Part shown: positions 38,480 to 41,141 of the stretch, one piece after another
How the letters are laid out: each line of letters begins with the position of its first letter
How positions within the stretch are numbered: the stretch's first letter is position 1
Assembly: GCA_947594835.1 (NCBI GenBank)
Contig: CANQEH010000024.1
Location: 1 to 41,141, forward strand
Source: an uncultured Acetatifactor sp.
GTDB taxonomy: Bacteria > Bacillota > Clostridia > Lachnospirales > Lachnospiraceae
Reading direction: 5' to 3'
Length of the DNA: 41,141 bases
The notes under the pieces: generated by a model
Database searches by the model: none
Told to the model about the DNA's origin: nothing
The model's input: only the letters and a program-made list of their open reading frames with translations
Program-made: the position numbers and the translations under genes

Positions 38480-41141
38480 AGCAGTTTGACTTTCAAAAAG
38501 TCAGCGATCCCGCGTATTTCAGGGAAAACAGGATGGACGCCCACTCGGATCATGTGTGGTATAAGGACGCAGGGGAGGAGCAGGCGGCAAGCAGCAGCTT
38601 CCGCTTTCTGCTGAACGGGTTGTGGAAATTTTCCTATGCGCCCAATTACCGCTCGGCCATCCCCGGGTTTTGGGAGCAGGAGTACGACTGCCGCGGCTGG
38701 GCGGATATCCGGGTGCCCGCGCACATCCAGCTGGAGGGCTATGACACCCCCCAGTATGTCAACGTCCAGTACCCCTGGGACGGAAGGCAGGAGGTAAAGC
38801 CGGGAGATATCCCGGAGCGTTTTAACCCGGTGGCAAGCTATGTCAGATATTTCCGTGTGCCCCGTCACATGGAGGGCTGTCCGCTCTACATTTCCTTCCA
38901 GGGTGTGGAGAGCGCCATGGCGCTCTGGCTGAACGGCTCTTATGTGGGATACAGCGGGGATACCTTCACCCCTTCGGAGTTTGAACTGACCCCTTACCTG
39001 AAAGAGGGGGAGAACAAGCTGGCGGTACAGGTGTTCAAATGGAGCGCCGGAAGCTGGTGCGAGGATCAGGACTTTTTCCGGTTTTCCGGCATCTTCCGGG
39101 ACGTCTATCTGTACACGGTGCCCAAGGTGCATCTCTGGGATCTGAAGGTTCTGGCCGAGCTGGACGACGGATTTGGCCAGGGACAGGTGAAGGTCTGCAT
39201 GAAGGCTTCCGGGAAGGGGAAGGTGGTGGCGAAGCTCCTTCGGGAACAGCGCAGGGACCGCTTTTTGGAGCGGTATGACCCTGCGCCCGGACAGGTGACG
39301 GCGGTGGAGACCGTGGCCCGGTTTTCGGGAGAACTGGAGGAGGCAGGCAGCTTTACCCTGCCGGTAGAACAGCCCGCCCTGTGGAGCGCGGAGGAGCCCA
39401 ATCTGTACAAGCTGCTTCTGGAGGTCTACGACGGACAGGGCGTTTTGCAGGAGGTCATCCCGCAGGCAGTGGGATTCAGACGGTTTGAGATAGCGGACGG
39501 GCTGATGAAGTTAAACGGCAGGCGGATCGTGTTCAAGGGCGTAAACCGCCATGAGTTCAGCTCCTACGGGGGCCGGGTGCCCGACAAAGAGGAGCTGTGG
39601 AAAGACTTAGTGACCATCAAGCAGAGCAATATCAATGCCATCCGCACCTGCCATTATCCCAACGATTCCAGGCTCTACCCTCTCTGCGACCAGCTGGGGC
39701 TATATCTCATCGACGAGTGCAACCTGGAATCCCACGGTTCCTGGGATCCTGTGGAGAGAGGAATCGCGGAGCCGGATTCCGTGGTGCCCGGCAGCCATCC
39801 GCAGTGGCGGGAGGCCATGCTGGACCGGGCCAATTCCATGTACCAGCGGGACAAAAACCACCCGGCCATCCTGATCTGGTCCTGCGGGAACGAGGCCTAC
39901 GGCGGGAAAAATATCTATGAGATGTCCCGGTTTTTCCACGAACAGGATCCGGGGCGCATCGTGCAGTACGAGGGATTGTTCCACGACAGGAGCTACCCCG
40001 GCACCAGCGATGTGGAGAGCCAGATGTATCCCCGGGCGGCGGACATTGCAGCCTGGCTGCAAAAGGATCGCAGCAAGCCGTTTCTCTGCTGTGAATACAC
40101 CCACGCCATGGGAAATTCCTGCGGCGGTATGCACAAATATACAGAGCTGACAGACACGGAGCCCCTCTACCAGGGCGGTTTCATCTGGGATTATGTGGAT
40201 CAGTCCCTTTCCAGAAAGGACAGATACGGGAAGGAATTTCTGGCCTACGGCGGCGACTTTGACGAGCGGCCCACCGACTACAATTTCAGCGGAAACGGCA
40301 TCGTCTACGGCGGGGACAGAAGCCCCTCCCCCAAGCTGCAGGAGGTAAAGTTCAACTATCAGAACATTTCCGTGGAGGTCGCCCAGGAGCAGCTGACCGT
40401 CACCAACAAAAACCTGTTTGTGGACACCGGGCGTTTTGACTGCGTGATCCTGCTGGAAAAAGAGGGGCGCAGGGTTTGGGAGACTTCCCTGCAGGTGCAG
40501 GTATCTCCCGGCTCTACCCGGACGATCCCCAACCCGGCCAGGCTGCCCCAGGAGCCGGGGGAGTACGTGGAGACCGTCTCCTTCCGGCTGCGGGAGGATA
40601 CGCCGTGGGCCAGGGCCGGACATGAGGTGGCCTTTGGACAGGGCGTGTTTTCCGGGATCCAGGGGCTGGCAGCAGATATCCCTCTGGCCGCCGGGGGGCC
40701 TCTGGAGGTCATACACGGCAGTTACAACCTGGGCGTCAGAGGGGAGGGCTTCGACGCGCTGTTTTCCTACAATGGGGGCGGCCTGGTGTCTTACCGCTGC
40801 GGGGGCCGGGAACTGCTTAAGACGATGCCCAGGCCCAATTTCTGGAGAGCGCCGGTGGACAATGACTGCGGAAACGGGATGCAGGCCCGCTGCGGGCAAT
40901 GGAAGCTGGCAAGCCTGTATGCCACCGGGAAAGGCGTCCCCGGGCCCAACCCCAAAGTGGAGGAAGGGGAGGACGGCGTGACGGTGACCTACCGATATCT
41001 GCTGCCCACTTCCCCCCAGGCTTTCTGCGACCTGGCCTACCGGGTCTATGGGGACGGCACCATCGAAGCCACGCTTTCCTATGACCCCGTGGAAGGGCTG
41101 GGAGAGATGCCGGAGTTTGGCCTTCTGTTCAAGATGGACGC
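38476..41141 (+). CDS. Beta-galactosidase, GH2 family (LacZ type), 3' end outside window
   Basis: The visible 888 codons encode a LacZ-type GH2 enzyme that hydrolyses beta-galactosides such as lactose in the cytoplasm. Domains in order: sugar-binding jelly roll (FQGVESAMALWLNGSYVGYS), immunoglobulin-like domain, TIM barrel (GVNRHEFSSYGG, RTCHYPNDSRLYPLCD, DECNLESHGSW), then the C-terminal beta-sandwich (FWRAPVDNDCGNG). The acid/base Glu lies in WSCGNEAYGG and the nucleophile Glu in LCCEYTHAMGNS. LacZ proteins are about 1,020 residues, so about 130 are missing at the window edge. It overlaps the AI-2E gene by 4 bp (ATGA); no separate promoter is seen, so expression depends on the upstream operon. 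Confidence 0.95.
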   Translation, partial: MKQFDFQKVSDPAYFRENRMDAHSDHVWYKDAGEEQAASSSFRFLLNGLWKFSYAPNYRSAIPGFWEQEYDCRGWADIRVPAHIQLEGYDTPQYVNVQYPWDGRQEVKPGDIPERFNPVASYVRYFRVPRHMEGCPLYISFQGVESAMALWLNGSYVGYSGDTFTPSEFELTPYLKEGENKLAVQVFKWSAGSWCEDQDFFRFSGIFRDVYLYTVPKVHLWDLKVLAELDDGFGQGQVKVCMKASGKGKVVAKLLREQRRDRFLERYDPAPGQVTAVETVARFSGELEEAGSFTLPVEQPALWSAEEPNLYKLLLEVYDGQGVLQEVIPQAVGFRRFEIADGLMKLNGRRIVFKGVNRHEFSSYGGRVPDKEELWKDLVTIKQSNINAIRTCHYPNDSRLYPLCDQLGLYLIDECNLESHGSWDPVERGIAEPDSVVPGSHPQWREAMLDRANSMYQRDKNHPAILIWSCGNEAYGGKNIYEMSRFFHEQDPGRIVQYEGLFHDRSYPGTSDVESQMYPRAADIAAWLQKDRSKPFLCCEYTHAMGNSCGGMHKYTELTDTEPLYQGGFIWDYVDQSLSRKDRYGKEFLAYGGDFDERPTDYNFSGNGIVYGGDRSPSPKLQEVKFNYQNISVEVAQEQLTVTNKNLFVDTGRFDCVILLEKEGRRVWETSLQVQVSPGSTRTIPNPARLPQEPGEYVETVSFRLREDTPWARAGHEVAFGQGVFSGIQGLAADIPLAAGGPLEVIHGSYNLGVRGEGFDALFSYNGGGLVSYRCGGRELLKTMPRPNFWRAPVDNDCGNGMQARCGQWKLASLYATGKGVPGPNPKVEEGEDGVTVTYRYLLPTSPQAFCDLAYRVYGDGTIEATLSYDPVEGLGEMPEFGLLFKMD

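Overview
The window looks like chromosome from a GC-rich gut Clostridia, most likely a member of the Lachnospiraceae. The evidence is indirect: strong AGGAGG-type ribosome binding sites, TTGACA/TATAAT promoters, a T-box in front of thrS, a Firmicutes-type infC-rpmI-rplT leader, a FeoA-FeoA-FeoB operon, a BceRS-BceAB-like module, and small proteins resembling DUF4250, DUF1540 and DUF6033, which I associate with this family. No CRISPR array, tRNA, rRNA, insertion sequence or phage gene was seen. Genus cannot be fixed from the sequence alone.

Layout. 1-2.3 kb: the 3' end of a GH36 alpha-galactosidase, a DUF4250 protein and a RACo-like ASKHA ATPase. 2.4-16.7 kb: a dense signalling region. Two chemoreceptors (2401-4503 and 14687-16747) flank a polysaccharide deacetylase, an apparent four-gene operon, a DUF6033-like protein behind a possible sigma-D promoter, and a CarD-like regulator. 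The four-gene operon encodes a receiver/HD-GYP protein, a hybrid histidine kinase with HPt, a second hybrid kinase carrying a complete DegV fatty-acid-binding domain at its C-terminus, and a hemerythrin fused to a CheC/CheX-like domain. 16.8-23.5 kb: T-box and thrS, a DUF1540 protein, a 7TM-PAS-GGDEF-EAL protein, then the infC-rpmI-rplT operon with its leader. 23.7-26.7 kb: a short DtxR-type regulator divergent from a domain-permuted GH3 beta-glucosidase. 26.7-31.5 kb, minus strand: response regulator, sensor kinase, ABC ATPase and FtsX-type permease. 31.7-34.6 kb: feoA-feoA-feoB with a Fur-like box and a repeated second operator candidate. 34.7-41.1 kb: M20 dipeptidase, threonine aldolase family enzyme, AI-2E family protein and a GH2 beta-galactosidase cut by the window end.

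How it may work together. The most notable part is the 5546-13015 operon. It joins two hybrid kinases, one HPt, one receiver-controlled c-di-GMP phosphodiesterase, a lipid-binding module and a diiron O2/redox sensor tied to a CheC/CheX-like fold. I propose, as inference, a branched phosphorelay that integrates fatty-acid and oxygen or redox signals into c-di-GMP turnover or motility. The iron region offers a second testable circuit: a DtxR-type regulator with DtxR-like metal ligands lies about 7.6 kb from a feo operon whose two leaders share the pattern AGTTAG-N6-CTAA.
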